From assembly GCA_947646735.1 (NCBI GenBank), contig CANTFK010000943.1, forward strand, positions 248,001-312,000: a stretch of 64,000 nt of DNA, in the 5' to 3' direction. This document shows positions 10,090 through 20,417 of the stretch, piece after piece (position 1 is the stretch's first letter; every line of letters starts with the position of its first letter). Under the pieces are notes generated by a model. The model had not been told where the DNA came from. It saw only the letters and a list, made by a program, of their open reading frames with translations, and searched no databases. This stretch comes from Peronospora farinosa. Taxonomy: Eukaryota; Oomycota; Peronosporomycetes; Peronosporales; Peronosporaceae. Made by a program: the position numbers and the translations under genes.

Positions 10090-10450
10090 TCTATTATCCT
10101 TGAGGTCACCCCATCTACGGAAAAAGTTACGTTGGAAGGCATCCAGATTCCGGACCCGGGTGAATATCCAAAGAAAGAGGGGGATCGTCTCCTCGAGATC
10201 ATTTGGCAGAAGAGACATTGCTAGTGGGAAAAGCAACGCGTTACCACTAGCGGCCCGAGAAGTGGTGTGTGACGCCGATGTTGAAAACGCAAGATTTATC
10301 GCCCAACGTTTACGGAAGGTGGCTCCTTAAGTTAGGAAGAGTAATAGGACCTGATTAAAGACCTCTTATTATTCAAAATAATCCAGCATTTCTCCGCCCC
10401 ATGGGCCAGTCCAATTGTAATTATTGTCAAGAAGAATGGGGTGGATATTA
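10090..10450 (+). pseudogene. Remnant of family-D pol (protease-RT linker and RT start), D4-like
   Basis: Reads EVTPSTEKVTLEGIQIPDP, then ALPLAAREVVCDADVENA, RFIAQRLRKVAP and a broken VKKNGVDI. Element D4 has nearly the same words (VIPEVTPSTNEV, KDIQIPDP, AVCDIDVGNARPIAQRVRKVAP). Stops and shifts interrupt it. Both ends are cut and no LTR is attached. From 9931 to 10089 I see nothing I can name. Confidence 0.7.
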
Positions 10451-10859
10451 GCGCCCATGACAGAATCCTCAACCCTCTCTTCTTTGAAAGGACAAGAAGG
10501 GCATGAAGAAGGGCAAGAAGCTAATCGAGATGGTCGAAGAAAGTGGGGCCCCAACCGATTCACCATTTGATCTGTGTAGTGCAGCAAAATTTTCTTAACG
10601 TAAATTGAGAACTATGTAGCTCAAGCGACGAGCTGATTACTGTGAATGCAGCTTTGCCACACCCGCTCACCATCTTGAACCATTATTAATATAATTAGCT
10701 CAGTTACTATAGGCAGAACTCATCGTAGGATTTATTCCACTTTGCCTGATTCAGCGTAAAGTTGATGAATTCTAGCTTAACATCTGAAAGGTTATCATGC
10801 TGTTCTTGCAGTTTCTGTCACCAGACACGTCCGTCACGTCTTCTATCGCGTAAGCTCTC
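10451..10859. other. Unassigned stretch
   Basis: AT-rich sequence with no convincing frame on either strand and no repeat that I recognise from elsewhere in the window. It separates the pol scrap from the MULE remnant and may hold the decayed 3' end of the latter. Confidence 0.4.
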
Positions 10860-11585
10860 AAAATTCTCGAAAACTTGATCGTGAGTTGCTTTCGCTTTTC
10901 TAGGCGTCCTTTAGGCACATCTTCTATTTCTGGTTTAGCTTCTACGGTCAAGAGCGCCTGTCATCGCACCCAAGATTGTGTATCTTGGGTTTACCACACA
11001 GTCAGTAATGACGGTGAAGTTATGTTGCATGCTCGAATCCGGATGGATCTCGTTTTGTCGACGACTTCTACTTATTTCCGCCTCAACAGTCCTGCCCTTG
11101 GGTTTCAACACAGCGGTATCGCCAAGATATAGCATCTGACCAACTAGCAACTTGTCTATCAGCGCGCAATTGATCGCGCATTTCGCCGTGGGCCATGATC
11201 GAGATATCTCATGAAGCCGATCCAATGATCGGATCAGCTTCGTGATGCGAATGTGGCCGTTTCCACCCGGCTATTGGAAATGCAGGTGTCAATACGTGCA
11301 ATGCAACCAAGACCGATTGTTTCGTTTTACGCAATTTGCTCATGTCATGAACACAGAGTAGGCCTACCATTGTCCTGAATATTCCGCTACATTGCTGTAA
11401 TGGTTGGTTGGTAGCGGCGCTGCGGGCCTTCATTTCAAGCTAAAAATTTATCAGTTGCAACGCGTGCTGTGATATAGCGCCTTTCAAATTTGCATATGCA
11501 CGCAAATAATGCGGTATTGTGGCTTTTTTCGTCTCAACAGCGGCGCGATATTCTTTAACTTGATGCGTCACAAGCTGGGCAATGC
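10860..11585 (-). pseudogene. MULE-like transposase C-terminus, interrupted by element B
   Basis: Read on the minus strand, a frame beginning at the LTR boundary gives AQLVTHQVKEYRAAVE, AYANLKGAISQHALQLI, then CSGIFRTMVGLLCVHDM, a pattern like the SWIM zinc finger (C...CxH) of MULE transposases. Downstream comes VLKPKGRTVEAEISRSRRQ, like the basic KGRP tail of that family. Several stops and shifts follow. The upstream part is missing here. A 76-bp piece at 18573-18648 on the plus strand continues the same frame when joined at the shared word gcatt. The gene was therefore split by the insertion of element B. Confidence 0.55.
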
Positions 11586-12199
11586 TGTAACAGGGCATCT
11601 AGATACACGTAAGCATCAAGTAATATACCTAATGTAAAGGTCTAAAAGTATCCATGATTACTTTTGACCTGTCATTTGGGTGCGATACACAAACGTGATC
11701 CACCCTCGTAAATGTGATATCCATTGATCGATTCACATGGGAAGGGATGGCGCTAGTTGAAGCTAGGCATCGCGACGTCTCAGAAGGACTTCATTAACAA
11801 GCTTAAATCTAGATTTAAGTTAATCCGTCAGGATACGCTTCTAAAGGGTCGCGTATCCGATCATATATATATATATACATATATATATAGCCAATCAGTA
11901 GTTAAGTTTATATTTAATTATAATTCATTAAATACAGCTCAGTCTTGAATTTGCTAACACATACGCACCGCGCACGAAAAGCTGAAAAAGCTTCTGCGTG
12001 AAGTCGGTGCCTTATTGTTAAAGAAGTTCGTTGCACTCTCGCTAAAGCTAGAGGCAACTAATGGTACGACTGCTTAAGCAGTCGACCAACCTCCCAACCA
12101 CCCTCGCACGCGAAGGTAAGACGGTCTAACCGCTTCCTCTCTTGTGCATAATGTGTGTGCTCGTAGTACGAGGCAACTCCATAGAAGTGCTCGCCTACA
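11586..12199 (+). repeat. Left (5') LTR of element B
   Basis: TGTAACAGGGC... to ...GCCTACA, 614 bp, nearly identical to the reverse complement of 18649-19256. It includes a TA microsatellite at about 11862-11888. It is preceded by aatgc and followed by tttggaagcactagtag, which may hold the primer binding site (TGGAAGCACTAG). Confidence 0.85.
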
Positions 12200-12243
12200 T
12201 TTGGAAGCACTAGTAGTCCTTCCCACGACTCGTCTCTCTGAGC

Positions 12244-13364
12244 GTGTGTGTGGTTGAGGTGGTCCTTAATATGGACTGGAGTGACTTCCCTCACCTCTCC
12301 CAACATCATAGGGAGTTAGCAGAGCATATGGCGCATGGACTTGTTGAACAAATCCCGGTAAACCTCTTGCATTGTCCTCCTGGGCAACATGTTACTCAGT
12401 TGGAGCAATTTGAGGCGTTTGTGCTCGGACAGCGTAGAAACGCGTCCGAGGCAAGCCACCTCTGAGTCCATCACTAAGACTCAAGATGAGCTTAGGCTTG
12501 AGCAGGCACGTAATGAGGCGCTCAACAGAACTGTTGAGACGCTCTCTGCCCGGCCTAATCAGCCGAGGCTCATTCGGATGGACCCTCCGAAGTTTGATGA
12601 GACTAACCCACATAACATTTTTTACTGTCTATTAGCCGTTGAGCAATACGTTATAGCGTAGCTCATCGAAGACGACACCAGGATGGTGTCGTATGCCATT
12701 TCAAATCTGCGTGGCAAAGCATCATAGTGGGATTACACTGCTCTTATGGCAAACGCTGATGCGTTTCCATCATGGACGATCTTTAAGGCAAAAATTCGCG
12801 CCATGTACCAGCCGCCTAACAACGAAGTGTTGCTTATGATGTGCTTCTTTGGAGCACGACAGTCGAAACGCTCTCTGCAAGAATCTGTGCAGGAGATGCG
12901 TTCGCTGCATGAGTTCATTAATGTGGGTCCGATACCGGAACATATCAAGGTGGCCACGTTCATACATGGACTTAGGCACGACCCATCGCGTTAGGCCCTT
13001 ATCAGAAAGGTGCCAGCGACGATGGAAGAGGCAAATTGACATTGCCTTAGTTGAGGAGCAATCCTACAACAGCGCCTCGGCGACAGCCTATTACAGGCTG
13101 TCGTCCGAGAAGTCTGATGCCACTCCTATGGAGTTAGGCAATGCAGATGTGATCTGCTACAAGTGCGGCAAGCGAGGCCATATGATGGCTCGCTTCTATG
13201 CCAAGGTAGCTGCTGGTGCTAAGGCAGCCAGCAAAAGGTCTCCCAACCCGAAGGGAGGTGCGAAAAACCAGCGTGCACGACGCACGGGTTCAGCACCTGC
13301 CCAAGTGGGTCAGGAAATGCGGGAGCGCAGTAGGGGTGGGATGCCCTACTGTCGTGGACTCTGA
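12244..13364 (+). pseudogene. Element B gag with degenerate zinc knuckle
   Basis: Shifted frames (12244-12465, 12389-12661, 12746-12994, 12849-13364) together form a gag protein. It has an N-terminal helical part, IRMDPPKFDETNP, then the retrotransposon-gag domain (ALMANADAFPSWTIFKA, RAMYQPPNNEVLLMMCFF, QESVQEMRSL). The zinc knuckle CYKCGKRGHMMARFY has the final Cys replaced. Gag forms the virus-like particle and binds the element RNA. At least four breaks make this copy nonfunctional. Confidence 0.7.
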
Positions 13365-13371
13365 AGCTACT

Positions 13372-14145
13372 CCTAAGTTCAGAGTGATCGAACAAATGGG
13401 TAGCATAGTCCCTGAGGTTCCGAAAGGTCGAACTTCAACCCTTTTGGTCTATAGCGCTCGAGTACGATACTATGACCAAGTGATGACCCTTCTCGTGGAT
13501 TCGGGTGCATCACAGAATTTTTTGAAACTCGCGGATCTGAAAAAGAGACCGGCGAGTTATGAGTCGCTTTGCCAGGATGGCAAGCGAGAAGAGGCGATCG
13601 TTCGTTTAGCGAACGGCGCGCTCGTTGAATCGGAGGTAGTATAAGTTAAGCTTGCCTTCAGTTTCAGTGACTTCTCTTCTAAAGAGAAGTTCACAGTGCT
13701 AGGTATGGAGAGTCCGTATGACTTCATCCTAGGCATGCCTTGGTTGGCGAAACACCAACCATGGATAGACTGGCGTACACGCACAGTCGCTAGCTCTACG
13801 AAAGACACCGAAAAGGATGTGCTCTTGCGCAAGGCTTACGCGATTGACGCTGTGTCCAACACAGTCGAGGGTGCGATGACGGTATGTCAATCGGCACCAG
13901 GAACTACCCTGCTCAAAAGAAGTGGTTTAGTTGAAAGTTCCCTGGTAGAAAGCCAGGTGACACATATTCCTACCCAGGTCGAATCAACCGGTGTGGTGAT
14001 TGGGGCGATGACAAGTAATCATGCGTCCAATAGTCCTGCACAGAGCCGAGAGCCTGCGGCAGTTGATGGTGGGCTGACAGGAAGTCAAGCACCACAAGAA
14101 CCGGCACAGAGCCATGAGCCTGGTGCTGTTAGAAGAGTGCGTTAG
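13372..14145 (+). pseudogene. Element B aspartic protease
   Basis: The frame ending at 13644 has LLVYSARVRYYDQVM and LLVDSGASQNFLKLADL, the retropepsin active site with the DSGA motif. A stop at 13642-13644 separates it from YDFILGMPWLAKHQPWID (13696-14145), the usual ILGxPWL flap end. A low-complexity Glu/Ala/Pro linker toward RT follows. The enzyme would cut the gag-pol polyprotein. It is interrupted by one stop. Confidence 0.8.
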
Positions 14146-14183
14146 CTGAGATAGAAACAACATCTTCTTCCAGGTCAAAGGTC

Positions 14184-15494
14184 GTGGTGACTCGAAGAAC
14201 GAGCACCAGACGTATTAAGACGATCAAGGGCACGTTGAAACGAGTGACCCGTGGATCAGTCTCGGTCCAAGAGGACGGAACTACGAACGAGTTGTTCGAG
14301 GCCGTCGAAGACAAAATGCCTAAGGCATCCTCAGTCAAAGTGCTCCAACTTGTTTTGGCATCTGCCGAGGAGATAGTAAATCTCTTGGGGATGACGTGGG
14401 ATCTGTTCCTGTCCGAACTAAAGGAAGGAAAGATCCACGAGATAGTCGCACCAGTTCCAGAAGAGAACGTGGTGGACTGTTGCTCTTCATCCATAATGGA
14501 TGCGAGCGTCTTGGAGACCGAAAAAAAACGGTTCGCTGCTCAAGGCTGGGATGCCTTGAAGGACAGACCGTTCTATGATGTTCTGTGGAAACACCGTGAT
14601 GTGTTTCCAGCAGAAGTGCCGATCCGCCTACCGGCCGATAGGGGCATCAGGCACGAAATTGACCTGGAACCTGGCGCCAAGTATTGTGTGACCAGGCAAT
14701 CGCCGTTGCCGAAGGAACAAGTCGATTACATCGATGAGTTCTTCGGCTAGCAAGCCAAGGCGGAACATGTACGTGAGAGCAAGTCTCCTTACTACAGCCC
14801 GACCTTCTGTGTGCGTAAAGCAACAGGTGGATGGCGCGTGGGTCATGCTTATAATAAGCTGAACACGGCCACCATTCCGGCTCAAACGCCGATCCCGCGG
14901 AAAGATGTCTTGTTGAATTCCATGGAAAAGTCAACTATCTTTTCCGCGCTGGATCTGAAGGATGGCTACTATCAGGTTCTCATGAGAGATACTGATGTAG
15001 CCAAAACGGCAGTGAGCACCCCAAGCGATATGCTGTGGGAGTGGCTTGTGATGCCACAAGGGTTGAAAAATGCTCCGACAACATTCAACCGAGTAGTGCC
15101 TCACGTGATGCGTCAGCACCGTGCCTACGCGCCCCATTACTATGACGATGTATTCGTGCATAGTAGGGCGGAGGACGGTCTGAGTGCAATAGAGTCGCAC
15201 AAGCGTCATTTAGACGCTGTGTTGCAGACTCTGGGTGACGCCCAATTATACGTGAACTTGCAAAAGTGCGTAATAGGGGTCCCCGAGATACCTGTACTGG
15301 GCTGCATCGTAGGTGCAGATGGTGTACGAGCAGACCCAGAAAAGGTAAAGGCTTTTAAGGAATGGCCAGTACCACGACACGTGAATGATCTACGCCAATA
15401 TCTTGGGATCGGTACTTACTTGCATAAGTACAGCAAGAATTATGCGGAGCAGACTAAGCCATTTTATGACCTTTTGAAAAAGGATACAGAATGA
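14184..15494 (+). pseudogene. Element B reverse transcriptase
   Basis: The N-terminal part (14184-14750) ends with VFPAEVPIRLPADRG, HEIDLEPGAKYCVTRQ and a TAG stop. The palm (14811-15494) shows KATGGWRVGHAYNKLN, FSALDLKDGYYQVLM (motif A), MPQGLKNAPTTFNRVV and PHYYDDVFVHS (motif C, both Asp kept). The connection follows (YLGIGTYLHKYSKNYAEQ). Ty3/Gypsy RT normally starts and runs without break, and here at least two stops interrupt it. The catalytic Asp residues remain. Confidence 0.85.
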
Positions 15495-15499
15495 ACTTG

Positions 15500-15995
15500 G
15501 CCAAAGTAACAAGAAGATGCGTTCACTTCAGTGAAGCAATCTCTTGTAGAGGCACCGGTCTTGGCATTGCCAGACGCGGATAGGCCTTTTAGCGCCGTCT
15601 GCAATGCAAGCAATTTTGTAATCGGCAGCGCGCTCATGCAGAAGGATGACAACGGCGTTGACCGTGTCATTTTTTATTAGTATCAGCTTTTAAAATCCGC
15701 AGAACTGAATTACCCTGTGCATGACAAGGAGCTACTTTCAATTAAGTATGCCCTTGTAAAGTTTCGGGTGCACCTCTTGGGCACCGAACCTTTTGTGGTT
15801 TATACGGATCACGCATCACTGCGGACCGCTATAAATCCACCGCACCTCTCGCCAAGAATGGCGAGAAGGCTAACATTCTTCTCTGAATTTAATTTCAAAG
15901 TTGAATATAAGCCAGGTAAGTCAAATGTCTTGGCTGACACGTTATCGAGCAGACCAGACTTCGAGGCAAGACACCAGGAAAGTGTGTCTCTTGCG
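15500..15995 (+). pseudogene. Element B RNase H, catalytic Asp changed
   Basis: Reads VLALPDADRPFSAVCNASNF, VHDKELLSIKYALVKF, FVVYTDHASLRT and SNVLADTLSSRPDF. The first catalytic residue, normally CDAS, is CNAS (Asn codon 15603-15605), while the Glu and second Asp remain. An in-frame TAG breaks the segment near 15678. The enzyme removes RNA from the hybrid during reverse transcription. It is probably inactive. Confidence 0.8.
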
Positions 15996-16930
15996 AAAGC
16001 ACAAGGTGAGTCGTCAACATTGGCAGCCATGAAGGCCTACCATGTGACGAGCTCAATGGCCTCCGATATCAAGGAGTGTTACAGTCAAGACGAACATTGT
16101 CGCCTGCTGTTGGATCGTTTTGGTGGACGAAAGGTTACCCTTCCGTCGCACCTCAAAGCGAAACTAAATCGCTTTAGTTACAGTGATGGCCTGTTATGGC
16201 ATCAACTGTCACCCTGTGATCCCTTGAGAATCTATGTCCCTCATGACACATATCCCAAGCTGATGATACTTCACGAGTGCCATAAGGCGCCATCTTGTAA
16301 GCATCTGAGCCGTGAAAAGACATTCATACGTGTTTCAGAGGAATTTTTGTGGACCCACCTATACAGGTGGGTGGCCAACTATATTCGCTCTTGCGAAGAG
16401 TGTCAGCGCATAAAGCCTGCACCTTCGACCGGTGCGCCACTGAAGCCACTGCCGATTCCAACTGAATGTTGAAGTCGGTCACTTTAGACTTCATGTTTGG
16501 CTTACCGCCTGACCATAAAGACAGGACGGGGCTCGTCGTCTTTGTAGATAGACTGAGCAAGATGGTGCATTTGGCACCATGTAGCACCAAGATCTCAGGA
16601 AAAGAGGCTGCCCTCTTGTTCCTGGATCACGTGTATCTACTACACGGGATGCGCGAGTCCATAGTATCGGGCCGGGATCCGCGTTTTACGTCGGGTTTTT
16701 GGCGACATGTGTTCGAGCTGCTGGGTAACAAGCTCCACATGTCAACCGCTGATCATCCCCAGACTGATGGCCAAACAGAACGAGCCAATCGAGTGGTGGC
16801 GGATGTGTTGCGTACAATAGCGACTCCCAAATAATGGAGTAAGCAATTGCCATTCGTGGAGTTCGCTATTAATAACAGTGTTCTTGCCAGTACGGGTAAA
16901 ACCTTTTTACATTAACGGACTGCGTCATCC
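15996..16930 (+). pseudogene. Element B integrase core
   Basis: An HHCC finger (HECHKAPSCKHLS, then CEECQRIKPAP) ends at a TGA (16470-16472). The DDE core reads VTLDFMFGLPPDHKD, VSGRDPRFTSGFW and DGQTERANRVVADVL. The second catalytic Asp, normally SDRDPRF, is Gly (codon 16670-16672), so the enzyme is dead even apart from the frameshifts. A TAA follows at about 16832, and the segment continues in another frame to about 16920. Confidence 0.8.
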
Positions 16931-17048
16931 TCGAACGCCAGTCTCGTTTGTACGCAGACCGAGTCTTAGTGGGGGAGGACCCCTCACTTCGCTCGGTGCG
17001 AATGCCAAAGAGGGCTAAGGTTGCCCTAGTGACACTGCTAATTTAGCA

Positions 17049-18140
17049 GTGGTCACGTCACCTATAGGTGTCACAGAGGAGGCACGGCAGGAAATGCCAG
17101 TGCTCCTTGATGATGACACTATAGTGTTATCAACAGCGTCGACCCATGAACGACCTCTTGGAGGCGTCATAGGCGAGCTGGATGCTAAAAGCGTGAGCGA
17201 AGCTCAGTGCTTCGTGAATGAGCGATTAGCCATCACACGCAAAGTCCGTGACGCGATGGCAAGTGCACAGGACAAGCAAAAACAATATGCAGACCAGCAT
17301 GGTCGCAAAAACAATGAGTACTTTAGTGTGGGGGACAAAGTGTTATTAAGTACTGCTACCCTACCTAAACATGCAATTTCTGTACTACCTGGTGGTACTA
17401 CTAAGCTATTGCCCCGATTCATTGGGCCCTTTACAGTGGTTGAAAAAGTTGGAGACCTAAATTATAGGCTCAATCTCCCACCGTATATGAAGACGCACCC
17501 CGTATTATACGTGGGTCGCCTGAAACGGTATGTTGATCCAGAAGAGATCACATATCTACATCGGTCTAACGATACCAATGGTGACGTCGACTGTAAGTCG
17601 AGCGTCGCGGCCGATCAGGCGACGAGGAAGCCGAGAGGCTCCCCGTGTATGAACGAGGCGATAGAGGACTCGGTGATCGAGGAGGACTCCGCGCTTGGCG
17701 CGGGTCTCTCATCACCAGTCGCCCTAGGATGTCCATACGGGTCTTCAGGCGGTCATACCCCTGACGGTCCCTCGTCCTCACATCGCGCAGATCCAAAGTC
17801 AGTCGCAAGACTTGACTCCCGAGATCTGTCACCTGCCTCTTCAGCGCAGCGGACTCAGCCTGCGACTGAACAGCAGCAGGGTAGGCAGCCGCGAGTAGGT
17901 GGGCGTAATCGCCACTCCTGTAGGGCGCCACCTATGTTGGTAGACGCGGAAGGAATACGCGCTTCCTTGTTGGAAGGCTGTTAGTCCATCGGTTTGTGAA
18001 GCGAAAGCTCTAAATCCTTGTCCAGTGGAAGGGTTACCCAACGAGCTTTGACTCGTGGGAGCCTGTGGACGCTTTGCGCGTCGACGTGCCTGGGCTGATG
18101 GCTGCTTATGTGAAGCAGCACCAGCTGTCGTCTTTCTGCT
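17049..18140 (+). pseudogene. Element B GPY/F module, linker and chromodomain
   Basis: The ORF 17049-17984 has KYADQHGRKN-type sequence (QYADQHGRKNNEYFSVGD), KLLPRFIGPFTVVEKV and HPVLYVGRLKRYVDPEE, then a linker of about 110 residues rich in Ser, Asp and Pro. It ends in PPMLVDAEG. A frameshift there moves the chromodomain (RFLVGRLLVHRFVKRK, then a TAA, then ILVQWKGYPTSFDSWEPV and VPGLMAAYVKQHQ) into another frame to 18140. The linker and chromodomain are opposite antisense ORFs. Confidence 0.8.
17566..17931 (-). CDS. Antisense coiled-coil ORF opposite the element B linker, 121 codons
   Basis: Starts MAPYRSGDYAHLLAAA and continues with a heptad-rich helix (SAALKRQVTDLGSQVLRL, RDRQGYDRLKTRMDIL). 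It ends in a Ser-Pro/Arg-rich tail (RSPPRSPSPLSPRSY). It lies opposite the GPY/F-to-chromodomain linker, like the antisense coiled coils in elements A and E. It probably is the C-terminal part of one antisense gene with 17841-18560, now out of frame. No known family recognised. Confidence 0.5.
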   Translation of the reverse strand: MAPYRSGDYAHLLAAAYPAAVQSQAESAALKRQVTDLGSQVLRLTLDLRDVRTRDRQGYDRLKTRMDILGRLVMRDPRQARSPPRSPSPLSPRSYTGSLSASSSPDRPRRSTYSRRHHWYR

Positions 18141-18560
18141 AGGTCCGGATGGACTAGCAGAAGAAGCGTGGCGAGAATCAATTGGGGGTCGCTTACCACC
18201 CATAATTTCATGCGCACGCTTCATGGCGAAGCTGATTCGCTGTGACCGTTTTTTCTTTGCATCTACATGCAAGGTAACACGGCGCCGAAGTTCAGCTTCA
18301 TATTCTTCGGCTGTTTCGTTAGAATGCAGCCCGACTGGAATTGGGAAAGCACGACCAAGTGCTTTGCCCTGATTTTTCCACAAAGGAAAGACGCTATAGA
18401 ATCTATGAGCGTCTATAGTTGCACGCTGCAAAAGCGCTGCACTAGACCCCTTCGAGTTTATCCACTTGGATGGAGGTGGCATTGGTGGCAAGTCACCACT
18501 CACGTAGCCTCCCTCGCGACGGCGGGCTAGTGAGGCCGAAGGTGTACTTGGTAAAGCTTT
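17841..18560 (-). pseudogene. Antisense ORF of element B, central part
   Basis: The frame is open on the minus strand from about 18580 to 17841, with its first ATG-like start at 18503. It reads LARRREGGYVSGDL, PPMPPPSKWINSKG, RFYSVFPLWKNQGKAL, EEYEAELRRRVTLHV and KKKRSQRISFAMKRAHEIM, then a basic Ser/Thr-rich tail opposite the chromodomain. Composition looks coding. Its upstream end stops where the inferred inversion joint lies (about 18560-18590). The missing N-terminus may be the plus-strand ORF at 19406. Function unknown. Confidence 0.45.
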
Positions 18561-18572
18561 AAGCTCACACTC

Positions 18573-18648
18573 AACTGAGTCTGACTTTCACTAAAGCGAT
18601 AATTCCAGGTCACCACTGGCGACCTGCACACCGTTTAAAGAGCGCATT
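18573..18648 (+). pseudogene. Inverted scrap of the MULE-like target gene
   Basis: Reads LATCTPFKERI on the plus strand and ends with gcatt next to the inverted LTR. The same frame continues at the other flank of element B (minus strand below 11585). This identifies it as the far side of the original target site, turned around with the 3' LTR. Confidence 0.45.
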
Positions 18649-19256
18649 TGTAGACGGGCACTTCAATGAAGTTGCCTCGTGCTACTTAGCACACACCTTC
18701 AGCACAAGTGAGGAAGCGGTTAGACCGTCAAACCTTCGCGTGCGAGGGTGGTTGGGAGGTTGGTCGACTGCTTAAGCAGTCGTACCATTAGTTGCCTCTG
18801 GCTTTAACGAGAGTGCATCGAACTTTTAAACAAGAAGGCACCGACGTCACGCAGAAGTCTTTCAGCTTCTCGTTTGCGCGGTGCGTATGTGTTAGCAAAT
18901 TCAAGACTGAGCTGTATTTAATGAATTATAATTAAATATAAACTTAACTACTGATTGGCTATATATATATGTATATATAGATCGGATACGCGACTCTTTA
19001 GAAGCGTATCCTGACGCATTAACTTAAATCTATATTTAAGCTTGTTAATGAAGTCCTTCTGAGACGTCGCGATGCCTAGCTTCAACTAGCGCCATCCCTT
19101 CCCATGTGAATCGATCAATGGATATCACATTTACGAGGGTGGATCACGTTTGTGTATCGCACCCAAATGACAGGTCAAAAGTAATCATGGATACTTTTAG
19201 ACCTTTACATTAGGTATATTACTTGATGCTTACGTGTATCTAGATGCCCTGTCACA
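18649..19256 (-). repeat. Right LTR of element B, inverted
   Basis: 608 bp, the reverse complement of 11586-12199 with few changes (TGTGACAGGGC start at 19256, TCTACA end at 18649). On the minus strand it is preceded by the polypurine tract agaagggggtga (19257-19268), so it is a true 3' LTR. It is followed by aatgc. Confidence 0.85.
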
Positions 19257-19326
19257 TCACCCCCTTCTAGAACGATTTTAACATTTTGTAGAACATCGCC
19301 TAGGAGACAGAGAGACTACGAGCCGT

Positions 19327-19356
19327 TATAAACGCGCCGCTTAGTCTACTCAGTTC
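19327..19356 (+). promoter_or_regulatory. Candidate antisense promoter (TATA plus initiator)
   Basis: TATAAA at 19327-19332 is followed 20 bp later by actcagttct (19347-19356), which resembles an initiator, and an ATG at 19359. It stands between the polypurine tract and the antisense ORF, where an own promoter for that ORF would be expected. Seen by eye only. Confidence 0.35.
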
Positions 19357-19358
19357 TC

Positions 19359-19858
19359 ATGCCACCGAAACGTGGTAAGGCGATGGGTCGTCTGCAAAGG
19401 CGCCCATGCAGTCCAGCACTAAGCGCACGCGCCGCGATTATTCGCAGCCGTCGCAAAGTGCTTCAGGCAATGAGGCGAATCTTCCATCTCATTATAATGT
19501 GGATGAAGATCCATCTCTCATTGTAGATTACAATGAGACTACACCATTGCCATCACCCCAAAGTGGAGATGAGCAAAGCACGTTGATGGGACATATGTCC
19601 TCATCATTTGAGGCACCCGTCTTTGAGGGAGCGTCTATGCTTCCTGCAAGCAAAGGTAAAACCTCGTCGCCTGCGCCTACGAGCGCAGCGACTAAGACTG
19701 AGCGCGCTACTTCGAAAGGAGTAGTCGCGACTCAGTCAGATGTGACTCCTCATGCTGATGTCTTGACAATCCAAAACGTACGCATAATCACTTCTGCCGT
19801 CGATGTTGTGGTACTACCGAGATGTTGGCAATCGCTAGTCCATGCTGGCAATTACTAA
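19359..19858 (+). pseudogene. N-terminal part of the antisense gene of element B, now in plus orientation
   Basis: The main frame 19406-19858 (150 codons) starts MQSSTKRTRRDYSQPSQS and contains YNVDEDPSLIVDYNE and a Ser/Thr/Ala-rich stretch. The acidic word matches DVDPELVVDYSGE of the element A antisense ORF, which sits at the same distance from its 3' LTR. An alternative start at 19359 is in another frame. The last 30-40 codons may already belong to element C gag. It could also be an N-terminal gag piece of element C. Confidence 0.4.
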
Positions 19859-20417
19859 CGAATTCAACTTTAAGGCGGATCGCTTTGGTGCCCATGGGTA
19901 TGCTTTAAGTTCGATTGATAAGGCTTAGCCCATAGCCCTCAATTATGCTAAGGGTGGAAAAAAGTTTGAGCGTCAATCTGCAAAGCATCAACGTAATATC
20001 CGTAGATGTTACATTTGCGGAAGCATCTACGTCCAAGCTGATCATAGCGTAAGCAACTTCAGAACTGGCATGGCCTTGACCCCGTTCCAAGCCGTAAGGC
20101 AGGTGTGGCGGAGGAAGAAGTCGACTCCCAGCAGGCGCGGGCGCCCTAATGGGAACGAAATAACGTTCTGTGGAGACTATAGGATGTAGAGGTGAACAGG
20201 ATTAGCCCCAGCTTTCGCGGAAACTTCCATAGAACGTGAATACAAGCCAGGATTGTTGGTTGTGTCCGCAATTATGAAGGGTTATGATAGGAAATGGTAC
20301 ATATTTAATGACTCAGGGGCGTCGGGTAGTTATGTCCGGCACCATTCCCTTAAAGAGAATCATCAATATCCTGAAGCGCTTACAGCGCAAAGAGGTAATT
20401 ATATCACGGCACGTCTC
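19859..20417 (+). pseudogene. Element C gag C-terminus and protease N-terminus
   Basis: Reads NEFNFKADRFGAHGYALS, FERQSAKHQRN and CYICGSIYVQADH (decayed zinc knuckle). Then, at 20253-20417, comes the protease start LVVSAIMKGYDRKWYIFNDSGASGSYVR with the DSGA active site. The frame is cut at ITARL by the LTR of D1. The missing protease half follows at 50331. One in-frame TAG and shifts interrupt gag. Confidence 0.75.

Larger units (their letters stand above)
11586..18572 (+). mobile_element. Element B: chromodomain Ty3/Gypsy retrotransposon with inverted 3' LTR
   Basis: 5' LTR (11586-12199), gag, protease, RT, RNase H, integrase, GPY/F and chromodomain follow in order on the plus strand. A minus-strand antisense gene sits at the 3' end. 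Where a plus-oriented 3' LTR is expected there is a minus-oriented one (18649-19256). The 5-bp word before the left LTR (aatgc, 11581-11585) equals the word after the right LTR when the latter is read in its own direction. This points to an inversion of the 3' end. Every pol domain is broken. Confidence 0.8.

Noticed and set aside
9952..10236. Hydrophobic minus-strand ORF resembling a secreted protein start
   Set aside because: It is antisense to the family-D pol scrap, has no convincing signal-peptide cleavage or effector motif, and spans a decayed region.
11862..11888. TA microsatellite
   Set aside because: Short simple repeat within the element B LTR, also in the inverted copy; nothing further.
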